Positions 42,263 to 50,691 of a stretch of DNA of 53,851 bases are shown here, piece by piece. The position numbers were made by a program, and so were the translations under genes. The stretch spans positions 1-53,851 of the forward strand of contig JAEMQS010000027.1 in NCBI GenBank assembly GCA_016463765.1, read 5' to 3'. The stretch comes from Solirubrobacteraceae bacterium. Lineage in GTDB: Bacteria > Actinomycetota > Thermoleophilia > Solirubrobacterales > Solirubrobacteraceae. The notes below the pieces were generated by a model. The model saw nothing but the letters and a program-made list of their open reading frames with translations. It was not told where the DNA came from and searched no databases. Every line of letters begins with the position of its first letter. Within the stretch, counting starts at the first letter, position 1.

Positions 42263-43468
42263 TCACCGTCGGCGCGAGCTGCGCCGATCTGCCGCGATGA
42301 TCTGAACGAGGCGGTCCTGGACGCGGCGCATCGTCGCGATATCGCCGCGGGTGAGCAATGCGAAGTACAACGTCCTACCGCGGAGCGTGCGGCAGCGGCC
42401 CGCGAGGGCGCTGACGTCGTGGTCGGGGAGGGTGCCTGTCTTCATGCGGCACCGTCCTGCCGCGGGCGCGGTGGTCAGACGGTCGGTCAGGGTGCCTTGG
42501 CCGCCGGTTGGCAGTTCGCGGTCGAGGCCGGCGGCGGCCAGGCGACGCAGGATGATGACCAGTTGCCGGGCGGTCACACGACTGCGTGGGTCGAGGCCGG
42601 ACCCGTCGATGAGCGTCACCATGCGCCCGGTGGCCCGTTGGGCGAGACCCGCGATCCGCGTGGCGCCGGCGGCCGTCGTTCCGGGAGGTGCCTGGGCGAC
42701 GGCGATCCGCTTGGCCAGCATCTCGGCGATGAAATTGTCCGACGTGCGGAGCATGAGCCCCAGCATGGTTCGGACGTCAGGTGAGGCAGCGCTCGCGATC
42801 GGCTGCCCGGTGCCAGGAGTCAGCGCAGCCTGGGGACGTCCGGTGATCACGACGCCGCGTGCTTCCAGGGCGTCGTCGAACGCGGCTGCGGCGGCGCGGT
42901 CAGGGTCAGGCTGAACCGGCCCGTCGGCGGCTTGGCGGCCCCGATGGAACGTCAGCCCTCCCAGAGCACCGCCGACCTCAGGGTCGAAGGCGACGCCCAA
43001 GCGTCCACGCAGACCGTCGAACAGCGTGCCGTCACCGAGCACGGAACCTTCGATCCGGCGAATCCCCGCGCCGACGACGGCATCGGCCAGGGCGGTCGTC
43101 GACGTGAACGGCGGGGTCCCGAACAACGGATCACCGCCGCCTCGAACGATGAGGTTCCCGCGCAGAAGGCCGGCGGTATCGATCGTTGACGTCGTGGTCA
43201 CGCTGGTCTGAAGACGGGTCGCCGCTCCGAGATCCTGGAGAGCCGCGGCCGCCGTCAGCAGCTTGGCCGTCGACGCCGGTGCTCGCGGAACGTTGGCGCG
43301 CACCGAGACGACCGATGTACCCCGGGCGTCAGTCACATGCAGCGACGCTTGTGGGCCGAGTGCGCGAGCGGAGCGCCGAAGATCCTGGGAGAGGCCCGCG
43401 GCCGATGCGGTGCCCGCGAACGTCAGACCGAACGCCATCATCAGCAGGATCGTGCAACCGCGCGGCAC
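42263..43468 (-). CDS. dacB: D-alanyl-D-alanine carboxypeptidase/endopeptidase, PBP4 (peptidase S13) type
   Basis: This 401-residue exported penicillin-binding protein trims or cleaves peptidoglycan stem peptides. A signal peptide ends near AGTASAA. The three active-site motifs are visible: SxxK in PASTAKLLTAAA (around residue 65), SxN in RTSDNFIAEML, and KTG in CRMKTGTLPDHD. The length fits class C PBPs with a reduced insert domain. It starts with GTG 43468, 56 bp downstream of an enolase-superfamily gene on the same strand, which may share its transcript. The symbol is by family resemblance. Confidence 0.87.
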   Translation of the reverse strand: MPRGCTILLMMAFGLTFAGTASAAGLSQDLRRSARALGPQASLHVTDARGTSVVSVRANVPRAPASTAKLLTAAAALQDLGAATRLQTSVTTTSTIDTAGLLRGNLIVRGGGDPLFGTPPFTSTTALADAVVGAGIRRIEGSVLGDGTLFDGLRGRLGVAFDPEVGGALGGLTFHRGRQAADGPVQPDPDRAAAAAFDDALEARGVVITGRPQAALTPGTGQPIASAASPDVRTMLGLMLRTSDNFIAEMLAKRIAVAQAPPGTTAAGATRIAGLAQRATGRMVTLIDGSGLDPRSRVTARQLVIILRRLAAAGLDRELPTGGQGTLTDRLTTAPAAGRCRMKTGTLPDHDVSALAGRCRTLRGRTLYFALLTRGDIATMRRVQDRLVQIIAADRRSSRRR

Positions 43469-43524
43469 GCGACCACACTACCGATACTGAACACTGGGCC
43501 AGCCTCGAAGCCGGCCGGACGGCC

Positions 43525-44571
43525 TCACCGCCGGCGAAAGCCCCGATCCGGCGCCGGGTCCAGCGGGCTCCCCGGCAGCCCGGGCGGCGGCTCCTCGAGG
43601 TTGTAGTCCGACGGCGCGATGTCGTTGGGCGCGTCGGGGTGGAACAGCGCGGCGAGCAGTTGCGCCTGGCCGCGGCCGACGCCGAGCTCACCCATCCCGC
43701 CGTTGTACATCTGGATGCCCGCCGCCTCGCAGTGCGCGTACAGCCGGCTCAGCTCCTGCAGCCGGCCGACGCGGCACGGCTTGACGTTGACGGTTCCCAC
43801 CTGGATGGCGTTGGCGCCGATCGACTCGACGGTCGTGATCGGCGCGTCGTAGGACACACGGTCGGCGAGCGGCGTGAGCATCTCGGTCACCGCCGGGATG
43901 TCGTGCGGGTCCTCGAAGAGGACCTCGGTGAAGGTCGCCAGCGTGCGTTCGTACATCGCCAGCAGCGCGGCCTCGTCCTCGATCTCCAAGCCGTAGTGGC
44001 CCTTGAAGTCGATCACCGCGACGCCCTCGACCGCCGCGATGGTGTCCATGATCTCCTGGGTCCACGACGGCGCGACGTCGAGCTTGAAGCCGACCGTCGG
44101 ATGCAGCGCGCGGCGGTTGGCGACCTTGTCGGCGTCGGGCGGATCGCCGAGGCCGAACGAGTTGACGAACGTCAGCGGCTGCGGCGTGCGGCCGAGGGCC
44201 TCGGCCAGGCTCGTGTTCGCCTGGCGCAGCGCGAGATCCAGCGCGGCGGACTCGAACGTCCAGCGGCGCCAGTTGCGCTCCAGGTCGTACTCCGGCGGCT
44301 CGGGCCACATGTCGATCCTGTCGAGGTGGGCGAGGAAGTCCGCGAGCGTCGCCCACGCGCCGGTGACCGGGAAGTCGCTCGCGCGCAGGCCCTCCTGCGT
44401 CGGCGCCATGCCGACCTGCTCGCCGATGCCCTCCTCGCCGCGCCCATGCAGATGCAGCTGCGTCGTGGAGAAGTCCTCCATCGCGGTCGGGCCGTTCGGC
44501 AGCAACGTCTCGAACGACGATGACTCGATCGTGATCGGCAGGTCCTTGACGGCGGTCCACAGGTCGCTCAT
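43525..44571 (-). CDS. Enolase-superfamily (mandelate racemase/muconate lactonizing) enzyme
   Basis: This 348-residue protein is a divergent member of the superfamily that abstracts a proton next to a carboxylate with Mg2+. The probable metal ligands appear in sequence as Asp in VIDFKGHYG, Glu in VLFEDPHD and Asp in VSYDAPITT, with a candidate catalytic Lys in VGFKLDV. The C-terminus has NVKPCRVGRL and a YNGGMGELGVGRGQ segment that shapes the active site. ATG 44571 is the chosen start; the frame is open upstream but crosses the intergenic region. Substrate is unknown. The DD-carboxypeptidase gene follows in the same direction. Confidence 0.82.
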   Translation of the reverse strand: MSDLWTAVKDLPITIESSSFETLLPNGPTAMEDFSTTQLHLHGRGEEGIGEQVGMAPTQEGLRASDFPVTGAWATLADFLAHLDRIDMWPEPPEYDLERNWRRWTFESAALDLALRQANTSLAEALGRTPQPLTFVNSFGLGDPPDADKVANRRALHPTVGFKLDVAPSWTQEIMDTIAAVEGVAVIDFKGHYGLEIEDEAALLAMYERTLATFTEVLFEDPHDIPAVTEMLTPLADRVSYDAPITTVESIGANAIQVGTVNVKPCRVGRLQELSRLYAHCEAAGIQMYNGGMGELGVGRGQAQLLAALFHPDAPNDIAPSDYNLEEPPPGLPGSPLDPAPDRGFRRR

Positions 44572-44668
44572 GGGGGCCACGGTAGACGGACCGAAAATTT
44601 CTCGGGAAGGAAATGGGAAGTCGCGGCGTCTTGCATCAAGGAACCCAACCTCTCTGAAGGGAGAGACC

Positions 44669-46405
44669 ATGTCCAAGACCCACCGCTCGACCCTCCTCAA
44701 CGCCCGTCACGCGCTGACGGCCGCCGCCCTGACGGCCGGTCTGCTCGCCGGGACGGCCGGTACCGCGAACGCCGCCGTCGTCTCGACGTTCGACCCCGCC
44801 GCGGGTCAGCTGACCGTGTTCGGCGACAACCTCGACAACACCATCACCGTCAGCCGCAACGCGGCCGGCCAGATCCTCGTCAACGGCGGCGCGGTCTCCG
44901 TGGTCGGCGGTACGCCCACGGTCGCGAACACCGCGAAGATCCAGGTCTTCGGCCAGGGCGGCAATGATGTTCTGTCGCTGAGCGAAGTCAACGGCGCATT
45001 GCCAGCCTCGAACCTCTTCGGCGCGAGCGGGAACGACACGCTCACGGGCGGTTCGGGCGGCGACCTGCTGTTCGGCCAGGCCGGCAACGACACGCTGCTC
45101 GCCAAGGGCGGCAACGACTTCCTGTTCGGCGGCACCGACAACGACACGCTGACCGGCGGCGACGCCGACGATCAGGTCTTCGGGGAGTCGGGCAACGACC
45201 GCAGCGTCTGGAACCCGGGCGACGACACCGACCTCAACGAGGGCGGCGCGGACACGGACACGACCGAGGTCAACGGCGGCAACGGCGCCGAGCAGTTCAC
45301 CGCGACGGCGAACGGCACCCGCGTGCGCTTCGATCGCCTGAACCCTGCGCCGTTCGCCATCGACATCGGCACCTCGGAGAACCTCGTCCTCAACGCCAAC
45401 GGCGGCGACGACAGCTTCTCGGCGACCGGCAACCTGGCGGCGCTCATCAAGATCACGGCCGACGGCGGGACGGGCAATGACACGCTGCTCGGCTCCAACG
45501 GGATCGACGTCCTGCTCGCAGGCGACGGCAACGACGTCGTCGACGGTCAGCAGGGCAACGACGTCGCGTTCCTCGGCGCGGGCGACGACGCCTTCCAGTG
45601 GGATCCGGGCGACGGCAGCGACACGGTCGAGGGCCAGGCGGGCGCCGACGAGCTGCGCTTCAACGGCTCGGCCGCGAACGAGATCATGGAGACCTCGGCC
45701 AACGGTGGGCGCGTGCGGTTCACCCGCAACATCGCCAACATCGTGATGGACCTCGACGACGTCGAGCGCATCGCGGCGAACGCCCTCGGCGGCACCGACA
45801 CGGTCACGGTCAACGACGTCACCGGCACCGACCTCACCGAGGTCGTGCCCGCCCTGGCCGCGCCGGGCGGTGGCAGCGACGCCGCCGCCGACAACGTCGT
45901 GGTCAACGCGACGAACGGCGACGACATCGTCAGCGTCAGCGGCAGTGGGACCAGCGCGCTGGTCAACGGGCTGGCGGCGCGTGTCGCGATCAGCGGGGCC
46001 GCGGCGGCGGATGATCGCCTGACGGTCAACGCCCTGAGCGGCGACGACGTGGTCGACGCGACGGCGCTCGCGGCAAACGCGATCCGGCTGACCATCAGCG
46101 GTGGCGAGGGCAGCGACATCCTGCTCGGCGGGTCCGGCCCGGACACCCTGCTCGGGGACAACGGCGACGACGTCCTGCTCGGCGGCCCCGGCATCGACAT
46201 CCTCGACGGCGGCGCGGGCGACAACGTCGTCCTCGAAGGCCCGTCGGCGACCAACACGGTGCGCAAGGCGAAGGTCGCCGGCGCGGCGTGGCTGAAGAAG
46301 AACGCCAGCACCGTCCGCGGCAGGACCGTCGTCAGGGTCGACGGTGAGAAGCGGACCCTGCCCCGCGCGAAGCTCGCGAAGCTGAAGCGCAACGTCGCGC
46401 GCTGA
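44669..46405 (+). CDS. Large secreted RTX-repeat protein
   Basis: This 578-residue exported protein starts at ATG 44669 behind GAAGGGAG. The signal peptide ends near AGTANA. RTX-type blocks occur three times: about residues 105-190 (GGSGGDLLFGQAGNDTLL), 270-310, and 475-520 (GGSGPDTLLGDNGDDVLLGG). They are separated by less regular beta-rich segments of the form NGGNGAEQFTATANGTRVRF, which itself repeats near 385. The C-terminal 50 residues are basic (KKNASTVRGRTVV), unlike the acidic repeats. Calcium-dependent folding outside the cell is expected. A cell-surface structural role is plausible; no toxin or protease domain is seen. Confidence 0.85.
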   Translation: MSKTHRSTLLNARHALTAAALTAGLLAGTAGTANAAVVSTFDPAAGQLTVFGDNLDNTITVSRNAAGQILVNGGAVSVVGGTPTVANTAKIQVFGQGGNDVLSLSEVNGALPASNLFGASGNDTLTGGSGGDLLFGQAGNDTLLAKGGNDFLFGGTDNDTLTGGDADDQVFGESGNDRSVWNPGDDTDLNEGGADTDTTEVNGGNGAEQFTATANGTRVRFDRLNPAPFAIDIGTSENLVLNANGGDDSFSATGNLAALIKITADGGTGNDTLLGSNGIDVLLAGDGNDVVDGQQGNDVAFLGAGDDAFQWDPGDGSDTVEGQAGADELRFNGSAANEIMETSANGGRVRFTRNIANIVMDLDDVERIAANALGGTDTVTVNDVTGTDLTEVVPALAAPGGGSDAAADNVVVNATNGDDIVSVSGSGTSALVNGLAARVAISGAAAADDRLTVNALSGDDVVDATALAANAIRLTISGGEGSDILLGGSGPDTLLGDNGDDVLLGGPGIDILDGGAGDNVVLEGPSATNTVRKAKVAGAAWLKKNASTVRGRTVVRVDGEKRTLPRAKLAKLKRNVAR

Positions 46406-46415
46406 GTGCTCCGAT

Positions 46416-46450
46416 CGCGGCGCGTCGGGACACGATCCCGGCGCGCCGCG
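46416..46450. terminator. 15-bp hairpin between convergent RTX and permease genes
   Basis: CGCGGCGCGTCGGGA (46416-46430) and TCCCGGCGCGCCGCG (46436-46450) pair at 14 of 15 positions around a 5-nt loop. It is placed to stop transcription from both sides. Confidence 0.65.
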
Positions 46451-46461
46451 GACGCGGCGGT

Positions 46462-47187
46462 TCAGCCCAGTGCAGGAAGCAGGGCGGCGGAGGCGCCGAT
46501 CAGCACCGTCACGATGACCGCGCGGCGGTGCAGCGTCGCGCTGACGCGCCCGAACGCCCGCCGTCCCAGGGCATGGCCGGCGACGGCGGCGGGGAGGAGG
46601 GCCCCGGCCAGGGCGACGCCGGTCCACGCGGGATCAAGCGCCAGCGTCGCCACCACGGCGAAGACCCCGACGACCAGGAAGCTCAGGCCGATGGCGTCGC
46701 GCAGTTCGGCGCCGCGCAGACCGGCGGACACCAGGAACGCGCCGAGCAGCGGTCCGAAGACCCCGGTCACCGCCGCTGCGAGCCCCGCGACCCCGCCTCC
46801 GATGGCTGACGCGCCGCGGGAGAGGGGGCGCGGGCGGCCGATGACGGCCGCGGCACATGCCGCCAACGTGACGGCGAGCAGGACGGCGACGGTGTCGGCC
46901 GTCAGCACGCCGGCCAGCACCGCGCCCACCACTGCGGCCGGCAACGCGGCGACCCAGAGCGGGAGCAACGTGGCGACGGGGACGTCAGGACGGCGCCCCT
47001 CCGCGGCGAGCTGCAGCCCGTTCGTGGCCATCCCGAGCAGCACCGCGGCGACCACGGCCTCGGACCGGTCGAAGGTCAGGAGGAGCACCGGGACGAGCAA
47101 TGGACCCGAGCCGAACCCGATCGCCGCGTGCAGCGCGCATGCGGCGACCGCGACGGCGGCGAGGGCGGCGTAGGTCTCGACGGGCAC
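46462..47187 (-). CDS. TSUP-family (TauE/SafE) membrane permease
   Basis: This 241-residue polytopic protein has about eight hydrophobic segments in two halves, as in the sulfite/organosulfur exporter family. The N-terminal half begins HAAIGFGSGPLLVPVLLL, which is the family signature, and the second half contains GGVAGLAAAVTGVFGPLLGAFL, the matching inverted-repeat signature. The substrate is probably a small sulfur-containing or organic anion but cannot be specified. It starts with GTG 47187 and ends facing the RTX gene across the hairpin. The neighbouring crotonase gene ends 46 bp upstream on the same strand, so they may be co-transcribed. Confidence 0.85.
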   Translation of the reverse strand: MPVETYAALAAVAVAACALHAAIGFGSGPLLVPVLLLTFDRSEAVVAAVLLGMATNGLQLAAEGRRPDVPVATLLPLWVAALPAAVVGAVLAGVLTADTVAVLLAVTLAACAAAVIGRPRPLSRGASAIGGGVAGLAAAVTGVFGPLLGAFLVSAGLRGAELRDAIGLSFLVVGVFAVVATLALDPAWTGVALAGALLPAAVAGHALGRRAFGRVSATLHRRAVIVTVLIGASAALLPALG

Positions 47188-47233
47188 GCACGTAGTACGG
47201 GCCTCGCGTCGGGCGCGCGCTCGCGGCGGCGCG

Positions 47234-47980
47234 TCAGCCCGCGAGGTCGCGCCGGCGCAGCGACCACATCTGCGACGCGCGCTCGAGCTCGAGCGCCGCG
47301 GGCCACGGGACCGCGGGCGGACCGGCGATCGACCGCATCGACCGTGCCGTCTTGCGTGCGAGCTCCGGGTCGGCGGCGGGAACCTTCGCCAGCTCGAGCG
47401 CCTTGGCGTCGACCTCGTCGGCGGGCACCGCGGCCCACGCCAGGCCCAGCTCGACGGCCTGCGCGCCGGTGACCTTCGCCCCGAAGAGCTGCATGGCGTT
47501 CGCGGTCTCGCGCCCGACCAAGCGGGTCAGCAGCGCGGCGTGCCCGCCGCCGGGGTGCAGGCCGATGGGCAGGAAGCCCGACAGGAGCTTCGCGTCGTCG
47601 GCGACGACCCGCAGGTCCGTCGCGAGCGCGAGATTCAGGCCGGCGCCCACCGCGCCGCCGCGGATGGCCGCGATGGTCGGCGGAACGAGCTCACCGACGC
47701 GGGCGAACGCCTGGTAGATGCGGCCCATCGCCTCGTACAGCGCCGGCTCGGCCGGGTCCTCGCCCGCGGCGGCGAGCTGCGCGCGATCGCCGCCCGCGCA
47801 GAAGTACGGTCCCTCGCCGGTGACGATGACCGCACCGATCGCGCCGTCCGCGTCGATCTCCTCGCACGCGGCGACCATCGCGTCGGCCATCTCCGCGCTC
47901 AGCGCGTTACGCCGCTCGGGCGCGCGGAGCGTCATGACCGCGACCCCGTCGCGGCGGTCCAGGGTCAGCTCGGACGACAC
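47234..47980 (-). CDS. Enoyl-CoA hydratase/isomerase (crotonase) family protein, atypical active site
   Basis: This 248-residue crotonase-fold protein has the oxyanion-hole segments EGPYFCAGGD and IRGGAVGAGLNLALATDLRV. In classical enoyl-CoA hydratase the two catalytic Glu residues lie in the PEILLGT segment and in the MEMVLTG helix. Here the aligned stretches read SGFLPIGLHPGGG and ANAMQLFG, with neither Glu present. It is therefore unlikely to be a standard hydratase; an isomerase, hydrolase or other crotonase activity is possible. GTG 47980 follows a 64-codon gene by 2 bp. Length is normal for the family. Confidence 0.82.
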   Translation of the reverse strand: MSSELTLDRRDGVAVMTLRAPERRNALSAEMADAMVAACEEIDADGAIGAVIVTGEGPYFCAGGDRAQLAAAGEDPAEPALYEAMGRIYQAFARVGELVPPTIAAIRGGAVGAGLNLALATDLRVVADDAKLLSGFLPIGLHPGGGHAALLTRLVGRETANAMQLFGAKVTGAQAVELGLAWAAVPADEVDAKALELAKVPAADPELARKTARSMRSIAGPPAVPWPAALELERASQMWSLRRRDLAG

Positions 47981-47982
47981 GG

Positions 47983-48177
47983 CTACCGGCTCGGTGCGTC
48001 CTGCACGGCGGTGACGTCAGCGTTGCGGACCCAGAGGGCCAGGGGCGACCCGCGCTCGGGCAGCTGGGACATGCCGCGCTCGTCGGACGTCACCTGCTGG
48101 ATGACCTCCGCGCCGGGCAGCGCGATCGCGTACTCCTTGCCGTTGCGCAGTGTGATCGTGCAGTTGCCTTCGCTCAT
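47983..48177 (-). CDS. Small conserved-looking protein, unknown function
   Basis: This 64-residue protein begins MSEGNCTITLRNGKEYAI and has an alternating beta-strand pattern, a single Cys and no signal peptide. It ends 2 bp before the crotonase gene start, so the two share a transcript. Nothing identifies its function; it may be a small single-domain protein partnering the crotonase, but that is only from position. Confidence 0.55.
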   Translation of the reverse strand: MSEGNCTITLRNGKEYAIALPGAEVIQQVTSDERGMSQLPERGSPLALWVRNADVTAVQDAPSR

Positions 48178-48203
48178 CACGGCCAGTGTCGCAGGCGTCG
48201 CGG

Positions 48204-49874
48204 TCAGGCGACGGGGAACTCGGTCGTCGTCGCCGCCTGCGCGTTCTCGGCGTCGGTGACCGTCAACGTGACGAGCTTCGTGCCCGCGCTCGAGAACACC
48301 ACCCGGACCGTCTCCGTGCAATCCCACGACGTGCGGTCGACCCGGCCGTCGCTGTTGAAGTCCCACTGGCATTTCTTCAAGCGCGCGGGTCCGGTGCTGT
48401 CGCGGGCGGTGAGCTGCACCTCCTGGCCGGCGACCGGGCTCGGCGTCAGCACGCCGATGACCGGCCGCAGCTCGGCGAGCACGCTGACGGTGGTCTCGCG
48501 CGTGGTGACGGCACCGGCGTCGTCGTGGACCGAGACGACAACGCGGAGCGCTCCGGCGGCCGTCGGCGCCAGGGCGAAGCGCGGTCCCTCCCCGTCGATC
48601 ACGCCGTCGCCGCCGACGTCCCAGCGGATCGCCGCGACCGTGCCGTCAGGATCGGAGGAGCGTGAGGCGTCGAGCCAGGCGGGTGCGCCGATCCGCATGG
48701 ACACCGGGGCGCGCAGGTCCGCCGAGGGTGCGCGGTTGGTCACCTCGACTGCCACGGCGGCGGTCGCCTGACTGCCGTCGCGGCCGATCGCCCGCACCGT
48801 GACCACGCGCGCGCCGGGACGGTCGTAGGACGTCTTGACCCGGCCACTACCGCGGCCGAAGACGCCGTCGCCCTCGGTGTCCCACTCCAGGCGCGAGATC
48901 TTCACCGTCGACCCGCGCGTGTCGGCGGTGCAGTGGATGTGCTGGCCCGTCGGCAGCGACGGGCGGTCGCACGCCAGGGCGACGGCCGGGGCCGGCGCCG
49001 GGGTGCCGACGGACGGGCGTTTTGGCGGCTCGGGCGCCGGCTGCGCTGCGCTCAGCACGGTCACGCGCGAGCTGGCCGTCGCGTGCTTGCCCGACGCGTC
49101 GTAGACGCGCACGGAGACCGGGAAGCGTCCTGCGCGCCGGACGCGCAGCGACGCCGTGTCGCCCTTGGCGTCGTCGAACTTCCCGTCGCCGTCGAAGTCC
49201 CACCGGACCTTCTCGATGTCGCCCGACGAGTCGTTGGCCGACAGCTCCAGGCGCTGGCCGACCTTCAGCCGCGCCGAGGGGTAGAACGTGATGCGCGCCT
49301 TCAGCGGTGTCGCCTGGGCCGGGCGCTTGGGTGTCACGCGCTTCGGCGGCGCGGGGGAGAGCCTGCCGCCGGCGGCGAGCGCCACGAAGCCCTGCGCGTC
49401 GCTCGTGCGCCGCCACCGCCGGCGCACCGCGTTGCCGGCGTTGCCCTCGATCGTCGTCATGGTGCGGCCCGAGACCGTCTCGACGATGCCGATGTGGTTC
49501 GGCCACGTGACGAGGTAGCCGGGGCGGGGCTGCTTGCGCCACCGCTTCGTCGACTTCGCCCACTGCACCACCGTCGGGACATAGCCCAGGCCGCGCCCGC
49601 CCGGGCCGATCGGCACGCCCGCCCGCCGCGCGACCCACGAGGTGAAGTACGCGCACCACGGGGCGCCGCGGTAGGCGCCCTTCGTCGCGGTGAGGTAGCG
49701 GCTGATCGCCGGCGCGCGGTTCGAGCCATCTGGGACCTCACGGACGCCCTTCGCCAGTTCGGCGCGCGCGATCGACACCAGGCGCTGGGCGGTTGTCGCG
49801 GCACCCGCGGCCGAGGGCGCCGCGCCGCAGGCTACGAGCGTGAGCAGCAGGCAGGCGAGCAGGCGGCGCGGCAT
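48204..49874 (-). CDS. Secreted CHAP-domain amidase/peptidase with four PKD-like domains
   Basis: This 556-residue exported peptidoglycan hydrolase has a signal peptide ending near SAAGA. Residues about 30-170 form a CHAP (NlpC/P60-like) domain: catalytic Cys in APWCAYFTSWVARRAGVP and His in TWPNHIGIVE. Four PKD-type beta domains follow, each with a VRWDFDGDGKFDD-like turn: near residues 225, 335, 425 and 500. The third and fourth copies vary (IRWDVGGDGVID, CQWDFNSDGRVD). The Asp-rich turns may bind calcium. It is the second gene behind a lytic transglycosylase, 3 bp apart, so both enzymes are co-expressed for cell-wall remodelling. Confidence 0.88.
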   Translation of the reverse strand: MPRRLLACLLLTLVACGAAPSAAGAATTAQRLVSIARAELAKGVREVPDGSNRAPAISRYLTATKGAYRGAPWCAYFTSWVARRAGVPIGPGGRGLGYVPTVVQWAKSTKRWRKQPRPGYLVTWPNHIGIVETVSGRTMTTIEGNAGNAVRRRWRRTSDAQGFVALAAGGRLSPAPPKRVTPKRPAQATPLKARITFYPSARLKVGQRLELSANDSSGDIEKVRWDFDGDGKFDDAKGDTASLRVRRAGRFPVSVRVYDASGKHATASSRVTVLSAAQPAPEPPKRPSVGTPAPAPAVALACDRPSLPTGQHIHCTADTRGSTVKISRLEWDTEGDGVFGRGSGRVKTSYDRPGARVVTVRAIGRDGSQATAAVAVEVTNRAPSADLRAPVSMRIGAPAWLDASRSSDPDGTVAAIRWDVGGDGVIDGEGPRFALAPTAAGALRVVVSVHDDAGAVTTRETTVSVLAELRPVIGVLTPSPVAGQEVQLTARDSTGPARLKKCQWDFNSDGRVDRTSWDCTETVRVVFSSAGTKLVTLTVTDAENAQAATTTEFPVA

Positions 49875-49877
49875 CGG

Positions 49878-50567
49878 TCAGCGCCTCCGGTACGCGGCGT
49901 GGAAGGCGGCGACCCGGCGGACGTACGCCTGCGTCTCGGCATAGGGCGGCACGCCACCGTGGCGCTTGACCGCGCCCGGGCCCGCGTTGTAGCCCGCGGC
50001 GATCAGCCGGGTGCTGCGACCCACGACCGCCCGCACGTGGGTGAGGTACAGCGTCCCGTAGGCGATGCTCGTCCGCGGGTCATACAGGCGGCCGACCGTT
50101 GCGCCCATGCCGCGGGCCGTCGCGGGCATCAACTGCATGAGCCCGCGCGCACCCACCGGGGACCGCGCCCGCGGATTGAACCCGGACTCCGCGCGGATGA
50201 TCGCCGCGACGAACGCGGCGTCGAGCTTGCGGCGCTTGGCGTAGCTGAGGATGAGCGATCGGTACGGCACGCCGCGCAGCCCCGAAGAGGCGGGCGGGGG
50301 CGCGTTGCTCCCGGGGTCGGGCTCGGCCACGGGCGGTGGCGGCGCCGGGAGCTCGTCGCCGCTCTCCTCGACGTCGTCGAACCAGCTGCCTTCGTCCGCG
50401 CCGGCGTCGAGCCCCGTCTCATCGGCGTACGTCTCGTCCTCCGGGCTCGGGCGCCACTCGTCCCACCAGGCCTCCTGGTCGTGTCCGGGATGGGCAGGGG
50501 CGGCCGCCGGGAGCCCGAGGGCTGCCGCGGAGAGCACGATGCACAGGAACACCAGACGACGAAGCAC
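49878..50567 (-). CDS. Lytic transglycosylase (SLT domain)
   Basis: This 229-residue exported enzyme cleaves the glycan strand of peptidoglycan non-hydrolytically. A signal peptide ends near AAPAHA, followed by an acidic, Pro-rich linker of about 75 residues and a C-terminal SLT domain. The domain has the catalytic Glu in IIRAESGFNPRA, then GARGLMQLMPATA and AAGYNAGPGAV, the standard family 1 motifs. GTG 50567 is the start. The downstream CHAP/PKD gene is only 3 bp away, so glycan and peptide cleavage are coupled. The linker suggests reach through the wall. Confidence 0.9.
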   Translation of the reverse strand: MLRRLVFLCIVLSAAALGLPAAAPAHPGHDQEAWWDEWRPSPEDETYADETGLDAGADEGSWFDDVEESGDELPAPPPPVAEPDPGSNAPPPASSGLRGVPYRSLILSYAKRRKLDAAFVAAIIRAESGFNPRARSPVGARGLMQLMPATARGMGATVGRLYDPRTSIAYGTLYLTHVRAVVGRSTRLIAAGYNAGPGAVKRHGGVPPYAETQAYVRRVAAFHAAYRRR

Positions 50568-50691
50568 CTGCGCAGAGAGTGCGGCCGTGGCGCGTCCCGC
50601 TCAATGCCGGCGGACGCGTGTCGGACGGGAGCTCCCCGGTTCGGCGTGGCGGCGGCTCCCGTTCGTCCAGACGCCGGTACGGTTGGCGCCG

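Noticed and set aside
44594..44616. GAAAATTTCTC segment resembling the AAATTT core of the lipid-regulon operator
   Set aside because: The outer TTAC/GTAA arms are missing, so it does not match the two good copies and is probably an AT-rich promoter element of the RTX gene.
44636..46627. Long minus-strand open frame opposite the large RTX gene
   Set aside because: It is a mirror of the repetitive RTX codons and shows no start signal or family motif.
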